A DNA stretch of 64,000 nt from Cheiracanthium punctorium (taxonomy: Eukaryota; Arthropoda; Arachnida; Araneae; Cheiracanthiidae), in the NCBI GenBank assembly GCA_038373885.1, contig JAWZYV010000080.1, forward strand, positions 62,001 through 126,000, given 5' to 3'. Below the pieces are notes generated by a model. That model was not told the DNA's origin. It saw only the letters and a list, made by a program, of their open reading frames with translations, and searched no databases. Shown piece by piece: positions 12,501 to 26,400 of the stretch. A program made the translations under genes and the position numbers. How positions within the stretch are numbered: position 1 is the first letter of the stretch; every line of letters begins with the position of its first letter.

Positions 12501-14391
12501 TGTTATATGTTATCTATCCTCATGATTTCTTATTTTTCTTCATTTTTATCTCATTTACGTTCACAAAAAGTTATTCAGTTTATAGGATGTTAACATACCA
12601 ACCAAATCTCAGCTTTATGTTTTTAATTAACTCAGTAAAAATTATGAACATAATAATTATACAGTAAAGAATAATGAAAAGCTCAGTATTTGTCTGGTAA
12701 AAAAAAAAAAGCATGTGCTCAGTGAAAACAATTAATATGCTTCCATTCCATCATTATATCTATTAAAATATGCATATAAATTTCATTTAGTAATGTGCTT
12801 CAGGAATTGAGCTTGTTAAAATTTTGATTTGACTGAAATATCTGGATTGTTTATCCTCCCATATTCCAATTGGAACTATTCTATCTATTAAATACTATTC
12901 ATCTTTTACTTGCATTCATAAGAAATTATTTAATTTTTAGCTATTTAAACAGAAACAAAATCTCAGCTATAAGTTTCTAATTAACACATTAAAATTTTAA
13001 AACATAGCAAATACATAGTAAATAATAATAGTGGAAAACATAAAATTTGTGTAATAAAACAGCATGTGCTCAGTGAAAACAATTAAAATGCTTTCATTCC
13101 ATTATTATACCTATTAAAACATGCATTATAAACACTTAAAACCATTTGTGCTAAAGGAAGAAAAAAGTTCTTCAAATATTCCAGGTGTCAAATAATTCAA
13201 CATACTAAGAAAAAAAATAGCAGAATATAAAATCATCAAACATTAAAAGGCTTACTTTGCAAGTTCTTCCAGGTTTCTATATATTTCATCATTATAGTAA
13301 TCATGATTTTTAGTAAAGGATGGAAAACCTCTGAAAGACAGGAAGGAAATAAACTGTTGTCAGAATTATATCACAGATGTAAAAGGAAATGGGAAAAAAA
13401 GGATTCAAGAGGTACATTTTAGCATGAAATTTGAATAAGCACAAAATATATCATTTTGTTATCACAACAATAAAACTGAGATCATTAAATTCAAAGCAAA
13501 CTGCAAGTTATTTTCACACAGATTTTTACCAATTGTTGAATACATTTTATGATGCATTATTTTGCACTTAATCTGCTTCATGCATATATAATCCTGTAAA
13601 AATTACCTATAATTACTTACACTATGTATGCCATACTTATTTTGCTGGAACAATTTAATATCAATAAAAAATAAAAAATAAAGATTTTTTTTAAATACTG
13701 GAGTATTTTAAGGTTTTAAAAATACACTTACACCCCTTTAAAGCAAACCAGAAAATTTACGTAGTTTCTTTGCTTTATAAATACTTTCTGATTTTGTACA
13801 TTAAAAGGGCTAAAAAAAAGTTTAAAAGAAACAAAAATAAGAAAACTTCACTGTGTGCCATATTTAGAGATTCTACTGATTTTAATCCTTTAACCTTAAG
13901 TTAAGAAAATAACTAAAATTCAGAACTTTATTTTTTTTTAATGAATTTTATAGGTGAGATAAAAAGTAGTAATTTTTCTATAGCTTACAAATATTTCGTA
14001 GAAGTAGGGAAGTATGAATTAATCCATTACCTCACATTCTCATTTTTCACTCTTGAAAATCAATGATACTAGTTTCAAAAACTTGTTAATCAATAAACTG
14101 GACAAAGTATGTCGAAGCATTCATGTTTATTCATACGTCACTTACAAAATAAATTATTTTACCTGTGCTTTTCAAAATCAAATAAATTCCTCTTTCACAA
14201 AACGATTTGTTGGTTAAAAATTTAACTTTTTAAGTTTCTTTGGATTGGAGATATTTTACAAAAAGTATGAGAATAAATTATTTACAGTAAAAATCAGTAT
14301 ATTTGCCTTCTGATACCGATAGTAAAAAATAATAATACAGATTAGTTGTACTCGTATATAAATAAAAATTACATAGACGTAGCGAGATCAA

Positions 14392-14427
<36 letters not shown>

Positions 14428-17400
14428 GGGGGGGGGGGCACATATTGTAATGAAGAATGGAAAAAAGAAAAGTTTATTTTGAATTTCGGAACAAATGTTG
14501 AAAATCAAGATTTTGAGACAAAGTTGGGGGGGGGGGGGGAGTCATGCCTCCCGTTAACACAACGCCTTTCAAAATATAATATGTTGTTGTAAAACACTTT
14601 TGTCTTTTTTAACTGTGCTACTGACACAAATAGGTTAAAAATAAACCAAAGCTGATTTATTTTGAATACTTTTTTACGCAAAAGATTATAGTTTAAAATG
14701 AACTTTCTTAAAAATTTTATAGTTTTTATAACAAGCACAAGCATTCATTCCATCAAAGTATTTGCTTTTATAAATTTATCGTTTAATTATTATTACTATT
14801 AGTAGTACGGAGAAGTTTCTGCGAAAACTCATCACATTACTAGCGTTTAGCATGAAAATAAGTGAATTGCTTCCAATATACATAATAAATAAAGCATAAT
14901 AATAAAACAATTAACTTAAGTGGCATACCTAGTCAAGGTCTCCTCCCCGCGGACAACCGCCCACTTCAACATTACAAAATACTATTCTCCATGCACGTTT
15001 ATTCTCTTCAGAAAAAACCCTTCCGTAAACATCAACAATTATTAAAGGGAACGAACTCAGCGATGAGCGAGAGAAAAAATACCCGGGAAATTCTTGGCGC
15101 GGCGCGGGGCCGAGGGGGTCCCATCAACATCGCGTTGGTTCCAAGAAATAAACATTTCCATGGCAACGTGTTTCGCCTGCCATAGAAAAGAGACTATGCA
15201 TAACTATATACAGAGAACATTGAAATTCGCACACCTACAACAAGCCGAATTCTTTGTAATCCACCAAATGCTCTGAAGATAAACAATGCGAAATCCGACG
15301 CCTGTTTAATACAGAATTCAAGGTTTTCAAAGCCAAATAATTTTCATTTTAAATTTATCTCAAGTAAAACTTTAATACATTCTCTTCCAATGAATTGAAA
15401 ATTCATCTTTTCTAAAGTAAACATTTAAAAAAAATCAGCACTTTATAATGGGAAATAATTTTTCAACAACCAAAAAATAAAATATGTATTCAAAATCATA
15501 TGCAATTTGTGCAAAATTTAGGATAATGCTTGATCAAAAATTAACAGTAGAAAGGGTAAAAGTCCATTCCCATAAAAATTCTGGTTTAAGAGAAATTAAA
15601 ATCAAACTTAAAGGAAGATCAACAACTTCAATGATACAAATAATCTTTCATATGGATAGTTAAAGCATTTCAAACTATTGGATAATTTTATAGATAAAAT
15701 TCAATTTAAGTTATAATCAAAAATACGTAAAATTCTACAATCCACATATTTTTAGGTTGCAAGGCTTGCGAGTTTCAGAGCGTCTGCTTACAAATAAACT
15801 TGCCATACGAACAAATGGTAAAGTATCACGCTAAATCCGCGTGAAACAAGGTTAGTAAATAATTGTGAACACGGGTTTTCGAATTATGCATGATCAACGA
15901 TAAACCAGTTTTATCTACAAAATTAGTCATAAGTAAACAGCAGAGAAGCAACACATATGTACATAAAAGAAAACAGATTTCTTCAGTATACTCACATTTA
16001 CTATGGTAGGAAGTAAAACTGATTGGTTAGCATAACAAATGTTAAACTCCTAAATAAATAACAGTACACCCATTGATGGCTGTTATCTTCTTTCACACGA
16101 ATAATACTATCACAGTTCGTGAATGTCATCTGGTTTTGCTTGAGTTTGTTTACAAAATTCTAAACGAGATCAATATTTGGCTTAAAATAATAAGGGATGT
16201 AACTTAAAATAATAAGGGATATAAATACACTTCATCTTTTAATTATAATTTTCATTAAACAAATTAATTTTATTACTAAAACATCAGGAACAAAATTTCA
16301 ATTGAAGAAAATAGGAATGAAATTTCAATTTACAAGTTGCACAAGTTAATACTTTTAGAACTCAAAAACTACGAAAAATTCATAATTTTTTTTAAAATGT
16401 CGTAGACTGTCAAAGAGCACAAGCTTCAGCTGATCGAAAATATTTATAGTATTAAATCAAAAACTTGTAGTTTTTAGATGATTTCCTATTCATATTAAAA
16501 CGCTTTAATTAAAGAAGAATAAAACTACATCATTCAAAAAAACTTTTAACATAAATGTCCAGTGTTGGACAAAAAACAATTGGCAATTAATTAATCGTTA
16601 ATCTAAACATTTGATTAATCAATCTAACCAAAAACTAATCAACTCTTAATTGAGAAATTTACAGTTAATAATTCATCGACTGTTAGTCGCAAAATTTTTA
16701 CAATGTAGGTTTACTCAAGAGTCTGCAATTTTTACAATTGATTAGCAGCAATCAATTGTTCGTGGTAACTTTCGAAACAATTAATCAATTATTAATCATA
16801 AAAATTAATTTTGTTACAGCAGTTAAAGTTTACTAAATGTATATACCGACACGATCTTTTTTTTTTTTTTTTTAATAGAGGGATCTCTTTTTTGACATTT
16901 TCCAATAAAGATGTGGTTATAAATTCAATTTATCTGTCTGTTCGTCTGTTCATTCACACAGACTAAACATGCAACAGACAGACCGAATGACAGGAATATC
17001 AGGACATGAATGACAGGACCGAATGAATATATATTATTTCAGCTTTTTTGGAAAATGTTAAAAAGGGGCCCCTCGAAAAATTCCTCGGCCCCTATTTCAC
17101 TGAAAGTTTTCCAGTCGAACTAGTTTTTTAATCGTTAATTGTTCAATCAAACTAAGTGTTTGAACAAGGATTAATTCATATTTAACTGCAAAAAGAAAAC
17201 GATTGACAAGTGATTAATATTTAATTGTAAAATTCGCAATTAACAACTAATCAATTGCTAATTCCCTACTTTTAGATTAACGAATACACCGGCTTTCTAT
17301 TTAACGACTTTCAAAGAACCGTGAAAAATCGTCCTTAAATAGAGATCGCTCAGAATTTATAAAAAAAAATAACATTTCCCTTTTCACTTTACAGGCTAAG

Positions 17401-20400
17401 GACTTTCAATAAATTTCTTAGTATATTGGCGTGTTTAAAAATGTTATCTTTAATATCATTACATTGTTTTATTCACAAAAAACTATTTTAAGTTACATTT
17501 TTTTTTTTTTAAATACAAACTTTAGAATAAAATTAGATTTTGCTTCATTTTTCGCCCTGTTTTATTTCCCCCTTTTTCGTTGTTCTCTTTTCTTCCAGAT
17601 TTTCTAAAATGTTAAATGTGTCAGAAATGACATGTGTGGAAGATAGTGGCAGCATCTCATTTATCGTGACTTCAATTGCATCTTATTCGTCTGATACTGT
17701 GTTTTCGTTCAATATATCTTCATAAATTTGTTCTATATTTCTGTGATATGTTGTTAAAACAGATTCATCACAACTGTTGAATTGAAATTATCATCTTTTT
17801 ACAACTTGTACCTCCATAGAATGCTCCCCAACTGCAGATAAGAAATTGGGAAAAAAAAAAAAATTTAAAAATATTCATCATACTAAACAAGTAATGTTTA
17901 AAAAAATTATGTCAATTCCTACTTAGGTCAACAAAGAAAAATTTTATTTTCGTTACTTTTTATTAATGATTTAATTGATAAAAAATGGGGATAATTAATT
18001 GGTCGATTATTAGTTAATTAATTAATGCAGGGTCGTTTGTGAAGCGAAGGTCGATACCGTTAATCTAGTTTGTTTGTTTAGTTTATTGTTCTCATTCATT
18101 TTTAATCCCACGTAACAGGATCTAAAATTAATTTAATATAATTAATGAATTAATATTTGAAAAAAACTGTATTAACATCAAGAGTCATCCACTACAAGTT
18201 TTAAAAAAATCTGATGTGTCCAACACATGACTTCCTTGCACGTCCATTAGATCAAAAATATTTTTGACGCACTTCCTCTAAATTTATTTGTTTGAAAGAG
18301 ATAAAATATCAATAATAGTAAGGTTTAGCGATTTCTAGCCAAATATTTCGATATCGCCAAGCTGAGTTCAATTTGAAAGATTTCCTTCTGACACTTTATT
18401 TGGCGATATTTCACCAAACGCCGACAAACTTGAGATAGTCAGCGAGATTTTGGGGATAGCCAAAGTAGTCATTGACCACAGACTTTCAATGAATTGAATG
18501 CATCTATACACCTCAATGTATTCAAAGTCATTTGGCTCACCATGTAAATAAATTCTCAGTCGATTGCTGTCAAAAAAGATATTGAAAACAGTTAGATATT
18601 ACAATAGTTCTAAATATAAAGTTAAAAAATCCACGGGTTAAAGTTTTAGAGTTATACAAAATAGGAAATAATTTTTGGCGCCAAATTTGGCGATATTTCG
18701 GCGAAACTCGTCAATGTCGACGACATTTGGCGAGATTTTAAACATGAACCAAACAATGAAAGATTATCGCCAAATTTGGCGATATTTCGCCAAAACTCGC
18801 CAAGAACGATGACTAATGGCGATACTTTGGGCATGGACCAAATGACTGACTATCGCCAAATTTGGCGACATTTCGCCAAAACTCGCCAAGGTCGAGGACA
18901 GACGGCGAGATTTTGGGCATTTACCAAACAATGACTGTCTACAGTTATATTATATTGAAGATGTCCATAGACATTAAGGTACTGAAATTCTTTTCGGTGG
19001 TCCTGTAAGTAAACTCTCCAGTAGATTGGAACCAAAAATCGAGATGCACAACTAGATGTTACAACATTCTTATATATGAAATTTCATAATAGTTTTTGAG
19101 ATTTGAGAGTTAAATATGCACACACATACACCAAAAGTCGCCAAGCTTGGCGACTTTTGGCATAGTTCTTGAGGGAGGCACGTGACCGTGGTCGGACCAT
19201 TACCTAACTTATGTGGTAGGACGGTATTGTGCTTGAAATGGATGAATGCCCCTAAAATTGCTATTGACCGTAATGTATTGGAAATCTTTTGAGTGTTCCT
19301 GTAGCAGAACTATAAATGATAAAGACATTTTTTTTTAATGGAGAAATTCATTTTCTAACTCTTTACAGCATATATCACTTCTGAGTCGTTTGAAATAGCC
19401 CAATACCTCTAAAAAACGCTTTGATGAATTTCGGCCCATAGAGCGTAATGTATTTCGAATCTTTTGGGCGGTCCTGTAGATAAACTATTCAGTCGAATGG
19501 AACCGAAAGGGGAGGTGCACAACTAGATGTTACAACAATCCTAAATATAAAGTTTCAACATTCAACGCCTAACAGTTTTTGAGATATGCGAGTTTAATGA
19601 ATTTCGGCCCATTGAGTGTAATGTATTTCGAATGTTTTGAGCAGTCCTGTAGATAAACTATCCAGTCGAATGGAACCAAAAGGGGAGGTGCACAACTAGA
19701 TGTTACAACTATCCAAAATATGAAGTTTCGACATTCTACGCCTAATAGCTTTTGAGTTAGGCGAGTTTAATGAATTTCGGCCCATAGAGCGTAATGTATT
19801 TCGAATCTTTTGGGCGGTCCTGTACATAAACTATCCATTCGATTGCCACCAAAAGGGGAGGTGCACAACTAGATCATAGAACAATCCTAAATATCAAATC
19901 TCAACATTCTACGACCAATAGTTTTTGAGATATGCGAGTTACATACATACGTACGTACGTACAGACGGCATGGAAAAACTGGCCACAGTAGACTCGCCAC
20001 TGGTCAAAATGAGTTGCAGACGCGTTAATATGATCGTGCATGCTAGCCTACGATGAGATGCATCGAAAAAATTTTTTGAATTAAATTTAGAGGTAGTCAA
20101 AATCGGTTTTTATGTCGAAATTTGGCCCCCAAAATTTTTCGGGATCACAATACTTCCTTATACTACGTACAAGGAAGTAAAAAGTATTTGAACTTCAGTG
20201 GGTGAAGAAAAAGTATTTTATTAAAGATTGAAAATTTGTACAAGATATCTTTATATATAAAAATCTTCTGTTCGTGAGTATGTGACTGAACTCCTCCTAA
20301 ACTTGACGGATTTTTATAAAATGTTGTGTGCGTGATTATACTGATTCGAGAATGGTTTAGATTCACAATTGGATCCGGTAGGCAGAGCTAGAATTGCGTT

Positions 20401-23400
20401 ACGACGAAAAAACGCGTTATCAAACGCCAAATTGCTTCATTATTGCTAATGTATCGTCAACAATGAAGCAATTTGGCGCATTTTCAATTTTCCCATACAC
20501 GAAAGATATCCTGCAGTTATACATTTGACCGTGCATCTTGAAAATGAACAGCGTGTTTATTTCAGTAAACAGTCTGCTCTACAACGAGCATTAACCGCCC
20601 CTAAAACTACACTAGCTGAGATTATCAAACTATGCAGCCTAAACTGAAAAATGACCATTTAGATTGCCATGTTTAGCGAGTTCTCCCGCATAAAATGATT
20701 TACACCTTTTGAACGAAATTCAGAGTAGTGTGCATTTGAAAAACATGAAACAGGGTGGAAATTATGTCAGTTTTACGCCACATTAAAAGCACGAGGAAAA
20801 ACTGTGTGTAAATGTGTTTCTTAAAGTTCATAAATTTCCAAATTGCAAATAAGATCACTTGGGTAGCACGAGCATCAAATTTCAAATGATGCCTTTTTTC
20901 AACCTGATATAAATAGCTGTATTCATTAGGTGGTTTTCTTCTGGGTTTGTTTGTTTTGTTGTTATTACAACGCTATGCAAGAGTGGTCTGCCTAGGATGG
21001 GGGGCCTTGATCGGAACACTTTTTAAGGAGTTTTAAAGCGTATCCACGTTTCAACTGGAAAAAACCGACCAAAACTCCACACTATTAAATCGACAGCCAG
21101 GTGATGGGTCCCAAACCCAGGACCTTTACACTTGAGCGGCGTACAATTTTGAGTATCTTATCCACACAGCCTGTGTGTTTTCTCCTGGAAGTATTTTCAT
21201 CAAATTTAATAAAAATTTTCATCAAAACGGTGCAGATTGTTACAGCTTGAAATTTTCGTATTTAAGATGTGTGCAAAAGACAACGTTAGTCGGGTCCGCT
21301 AGTATAAATATATAGAGAGTGAAATGTGAAATATCGTCTTTAAATGAAGATCGTCGTTAAGTAGAGTGTCGCCATTGTAGGCGTACAAAGAATGGAACTA
21401 GTGTATTTGCAATAGTACCGATAGCAAATTTATACTTCTGTGTATTTTAAAGATTACAGGTTAAAGAGTAACAAAGTTATGAGTGAAATTGACAATATTA
21501 TTTTTTAAATTTTTAAGTTTTATTCTGGTTTTATTGAATGAGTTTTTCAAGTCAAGAGATCATTCCTAACCTGTAACTAAATTTTGTTCGATTCACTGTA
21601 GATATTTTAACATTATGCCTCAAAATTTTGCACAATTTTCATAAAATCTAAAAAAGAAAATGAACTTTTCTAAAAGAGTTTTAAAATTCATTCCAAATTT
21701 TTTAAAAGTTCCAACATTTGTTATTTTAGTCGTTACTGATTATGTTGATAAACTTCATTGTATTCTCTTAATCAATTTTTAAGGGATGCGAGAACAAACA
21801 TTTATACAATTTTCACAAAATCCCTAAATCTATGAAATATTTAAAACAATTTTGGCATTCAGAGTTTAAAATAACTTGCACCTAACATAATTTCACATTT
21901 CATTCTATTCCATTGCCATTTTTCGGAAATGGAACAAACATGTACTGAATTTTCACAAAATCTCAAAATCTGTAAAAAAAAAAAAAAAAATTAAAGTACT
22001 TTGATGCCTATAGTTTAAGTCAGCGGAGCGCAAACCGGGGGTCGCGAGATAATTTTTGGGGGTCGGCAAATTCAAAAAGATTCAAATATATGAAATATCT
22101 ACAATTATTCATTTCAAACTGAAATAATTCAATAGAAGAAACTGACAATTATTATTTTACGAGCGCGATATTCGCGATCGCTATCACGGGGGCTTCAAAA
22201 CCACGTTATCATGCATAGTGATCTGCAAAATGATTTTCCATTAAAACAAAACATCGATCTCGATTGGATCCAGAGGATGACTTGCGATTTCCAATATAGA
22301 TCCTAACATAGAAGCAATCATGAGCTCTTTGCAAGCACATATTTCACATTGACTCTTTATGATGTAAAGTTTTTTAAAAGTATTTTTCATTAAACAATAT
22401 CAGGGATGTGCCAGCTGAAATTAAATTTTGGATCAATTTGTGGAGCAAGAAAAAAGACATTTTTGGAGCAATTTGGAGCAAGAACATCAGATTTCTGGAG
22501 CAAGAAAAAGTCACTTTTGGAGCACAAGAATGTCAATTTTGAAATGCAAAATTTATTTTTGGAGGGAAAGGGAAAAGTCATTAAAGAATGCCAATCTAAA
22601 AAATGAAAATTAAGGAAGGTCTTAAAAACTCTTAGCTGATAACAAAAACCAGGGTTATTTGGGGGGTGGGGGGAAGAGGGAGGAGAGTCAGAAGCTTATG
22701 AAATAAATAAAAAATTCAGTTATTTTACACAATGCTATAGAAAATATCTATTTTAAATCAAAAATACAATATTTACTAAACTATATTAACTACCATCAGT
22801 GGTTTATAAAATATTTGGTAACAAAAAATTACCAATTTATATAAAATTAAATTTAAAACAGGGGTCAATTTTTACTCTTGAGGTATTGGATGTTTAAACA
22901 AAGGGATGCCAAAGAAAAAACTATTCGTTTTTCAAGATCATTACAGAAAGATTGAAATTAGAATGCTCAGAATGTGTGATGATTTTTGTAAAAATTCGGG
23001 AATTTATAAACGTTTTCAATGTATATGGAAAATTAAAAATGGAGCAGTTTTGCTGAATTTGGAGCAAAATTGTCCGAAAAAGATCTTTTTGTAGCAGATT
23101 GGCACATCAGGATTGATTTGGCACAATTTGGAGCAGCTGGCACATCCCTGCAATATTTATATCCATATGCATAAATAAAGCATTGTTTCATAAAATTATG
23201 TGTTGATTCATTAACTGATTTTTATGATGTTACAACTTTTATAAGATTTTTATGGTGGTTTATAAGTTTGGCGCGCGAATTTAAAAACGCGTTATTTCAA
23301 TCGATGACGTCACGACACTCTTTTAAAAACACCCTGTAAGAGCAATTCCCAGAAAGAATTTCAATGTAACTTCGTTTTCAATTAAACAAAATGTCTACTG

Positions 23401-26400
23401 TCTATCCAGGGGTCGCGACAAAATTTTACTCAAAATAGGGGGTCGCAACAAAATTTTACACAAATGAGGGGGTCGCAGATGTAAATAGTTTGCGCACCAC
23501 TGGTTTAAGCGACCACCGATGACGATACTAAATTTTATTTCATTCGCTTCAGTGATTTATACGTAATCGACAAATATTTTTATAGTTTGAATAAATTTGT
23601 ACAAAATCTCAATCGATTCAATTGTTTTTTTAAAATTCGACACGTATAGTTAAAGTTCAGTGACCACCTATCATGCCACCCAATATCATTTCATTCCCAT
23701 TAGTCATTATTACGTGATGCGAGAACAAAGATTTACGCATTTCTAAATGATTTTCGCAAACTCTCAAAATCTAATCAAATTGTTAAAAAAATTCGAAGCC
23801 TATAGTTTAAGTTGAGTGACTACCTATCATGTCATCCAATATCATTTCATTCGCTTAAGTCGTTATTGCGTGATGTGCGAACAAAGATAGCGCATTTTAA
23901 CGATTACGCAAATCTAAACGATTACTGATTTTCAAACGATTTTTGCAAAATCTCAAAATCCAATCTTTTTTTTTTTATAAATTCCATAGCTATATTTTAC
24001 GTTGAGTGACTACCTATCATGATACCCCTTATCATTTCATTCGCTTTAGCCGTTATTACGTGATGAGCGAACAAAGATGTGCGTGTTTCGAAACAATTTT
24101 TCGCAAAATCTCAAACTTTTTTTTTTTTTTTTTTTAAAGGTCGTACTGGACTCCCTGGCGATTGAAACGGGAAGAAATCGCAAAATTTTTTAATTCCAAG
24201 TAATGTACAGACAAAAGTCTAACTTTATTATATATACAAAATCTCCAATGATCACTAAGCCTGTAAATAGAGCCTGGCGGTCGTAAATTACGGGATCTAA
24301 ATATAATATACCGAAAAACAGAAGGCATCTGTACAGAGTTGTGCATCCAGGCGAAAAAAAGTTTTACAACCCTGTCACATTAAAAACAATTTTTTAAGGG
24401 TTCAGAATAACACAAAGAATATAGAACTAAGAATAACAATTTTATTATACACGAGGGTAAGGAAACGCATGTGCATCTGCAAGCTGCCAAAACATTCATT
24501 TTTGGAGTTCCTTGCAGAGCAAAACAAACTGGAAACTCTAATTTATAGTTGGCTTCTGCGTTGCAATGTCTCAATGTATTTTTAATTTGTAAGATCTTTA
24601 ACAAAAACATAATTTTTATTTTTAAGATACTAATTAGACTTATCTTTAAATCTGGATACATTACAAATTATTTCCTATTTCTTTTTTACATAAATTAATC
24701 AAGAAAAACCTGCATTAAGAGAGCAACATAAGAAAGCGTGTATTTTATATGCTTCTTAAAAAAGAAACCAAGAAATTCGGCAAACGAAGGAGACTAACTT
24801 ATGAGTTCCTAGTACTCACACATTTACGAAGTCAGCGTGACTGTTGCATAAAATGTGTGTTTCTCTATAAAAGTTTACACTTCTAGAACATTTAAGAATG
24901 TTTCCCTTTAATACACTACTGAGATCAAAAATCAGCCGGAATGCTTCATTTGAAATACATCTATTGCAGATACCGTCTGCAAAATTTAATCAACCCATTT
25001 TTATGACTTCTACAAACATCTGGCAACAGTCAGGAATTTATTATTATTTTATTTTGTAGTCTGAAAATAAATTTCATATTAATGATATAAGAATTTTCGC
25101 TTTGTAAATTTTAGCAAACAGCGAAAGTTTCTAAACAAAGAATATGCATTAAATTTAACATTCGAAACAAAATTTCTGCTACAATAATGTATGAAATGTT
25201 GAAAAAAGCTTTTAAAGGCTACTATTTATCAAAAATAACAGTACTTGATTAGAATAAAGACCGTCAAAGTCGCTCACAAATCACAGGCACCCTTCAACGT
25301 TTATGTTTTGTGACATGGCAAGCCTACAATAGTGGCATCTGCCTACGGGGAAGAGGTTGCTTTGGTCTAAGGACTTTTTACAGGGTAGGAGTATTCACCT
25401 TACATCTGGAGAAAACCGACCAAAACTCGAGACCGTTAAATCGGCAGCAGCGTGGGAGGCAAGATCACGCGACTTAACACTTCAGCCGTCTAACTTCCGC
25501 CACCCTCCAAAACCACCGCAAAATAACAAAAGCAGGAAAGACTGTAAGCGCTGCACTTAGCAACATGAGGAACAACATGAGGAACAAGCTCAGTAGTTGT
25601 TAAGGTTCTGATCCAAACAATGTGTCTGTAATAGCAGAAAATATTGTTTTAAGCTTTATGGTCTAATTTCTAACATGTATAAAAATCTAGATAAGAGCTT
25701 TTTTTTTAGCAGCACCAGGGTGCTATTTCACTGGGTACGAGAATTTTGTCTACGCTATTTTGTCAACGCGATCTCGTCGACAAAAAGTTTTGCAGATATG
25801 AACTGTCACGGTGAGGATATTTTCAAATGTGTTTGCCAGATAACGTGGAGGGGGGGGGGGGCGTTAATAAAATGTTGAAAGTCGCACAAGGTTTACAATT
25901 TTTGATAATGTATCGCTAAATCTGGTGGCAAAACGCGACAATTTATTATAAATATATTTTGAGCACAGAAAACGCCTGGCGAATATTGTAAAACACTTTC
26001 AGGAGGCGATTTAAATATAGATTTTAATTCCGAAGAAGCGTTTTATAGAACAGAGAAGACAAATACGGTGCACTCATAGATTATGATACACTTTCCAAAT
26101 GGTATTTATAAAGGTGAAGTATATAGTTTGACTATGCCTTGGGAAAATTGAGTAGGCGATTTTAAGATAGATTTCGATTCCAAAGATATGTTTTATGGTT
26201 CAAGAAAGAGATGATTCCTATTTTAACGCCCCTACTCTCGCCAACCTAAAAATTTCTGCACTTTGGCGAGCTTTGCAGTCTTGGGTCTATAAGAGTAAAA
26301 GTTTCAACGCTCCCAAAAGAACTAGATGAAAACTAAAGTGAACAAATTAGCGATAAACGCACCAGTTACGGAATTTGAAGACACTTAATTATTAAAACTA

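Larger units (their letters stand above)
18230..20178 (+). repeat. composite repeat S1 with tandem arrays, ~1.95 kb copy
   Basis: The ends are ACTTCCTTGCACG (18230) and CGTACAAGGAAGT (20178), reverse complements apart from one base. Inside are first ~86-89-bp units with CCAAATTTGG palindromes (18660-18930), then ~173-bp units (19260-19950). Segments recur inverted at 55070-55771 and direct at 56178-59345. No open frame of note is present. The class is unknown; the inverted ends suggest a DNA element carrying satellite-like arrays. Confidence 0.7.
20248..21302 (+). mobile_element. non-autonomous Helitron
   Basis: It starts TCTTTATATATAAAAATC after an A and ends CGTTAGTCGGGTCCGCTAG before a T. 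That gives 5'-TC, 3'-CTAG and insertion between A and T, the Helitron hallmarks. There is no Rep/helicase coding. It carries a minus-strand SINE A (20950-21180) and a 17-bp inverted repeat (20425-20441 / 20462-20478). Confidence 0.75.
21540..24140. repeat. tandem repeat S3 (~156-190 bp), interrupted by a hAT element
   Basis: Units share GAGTGACTACCTATCATG, ATATCATTTCATTCGCTT, CGTTATTACGTGATG, CGAACAAAGAT and CGCAAAATCTCAAA. Anchors lie at 23661, 23817 and 24007 (spacing 156 and 190 bp), with more diverged units at 21560-22010. The hAT at 22021-23502 splits the array. Confidence 0.75.

Noticed and set aside
15094..15276. plus-strand frame in the GC-rich pocket
   Set aside because: High GC removes stop codons by chance; no domain, and the minus strand offers the better exon candidate.
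18200..18226. GTGTCCAACACA as the right end of the hAT-like element at 16560
   Set aside because: Comparison with 55770-55800 shows that this sequence belongs to the flank of the S1 repeat.
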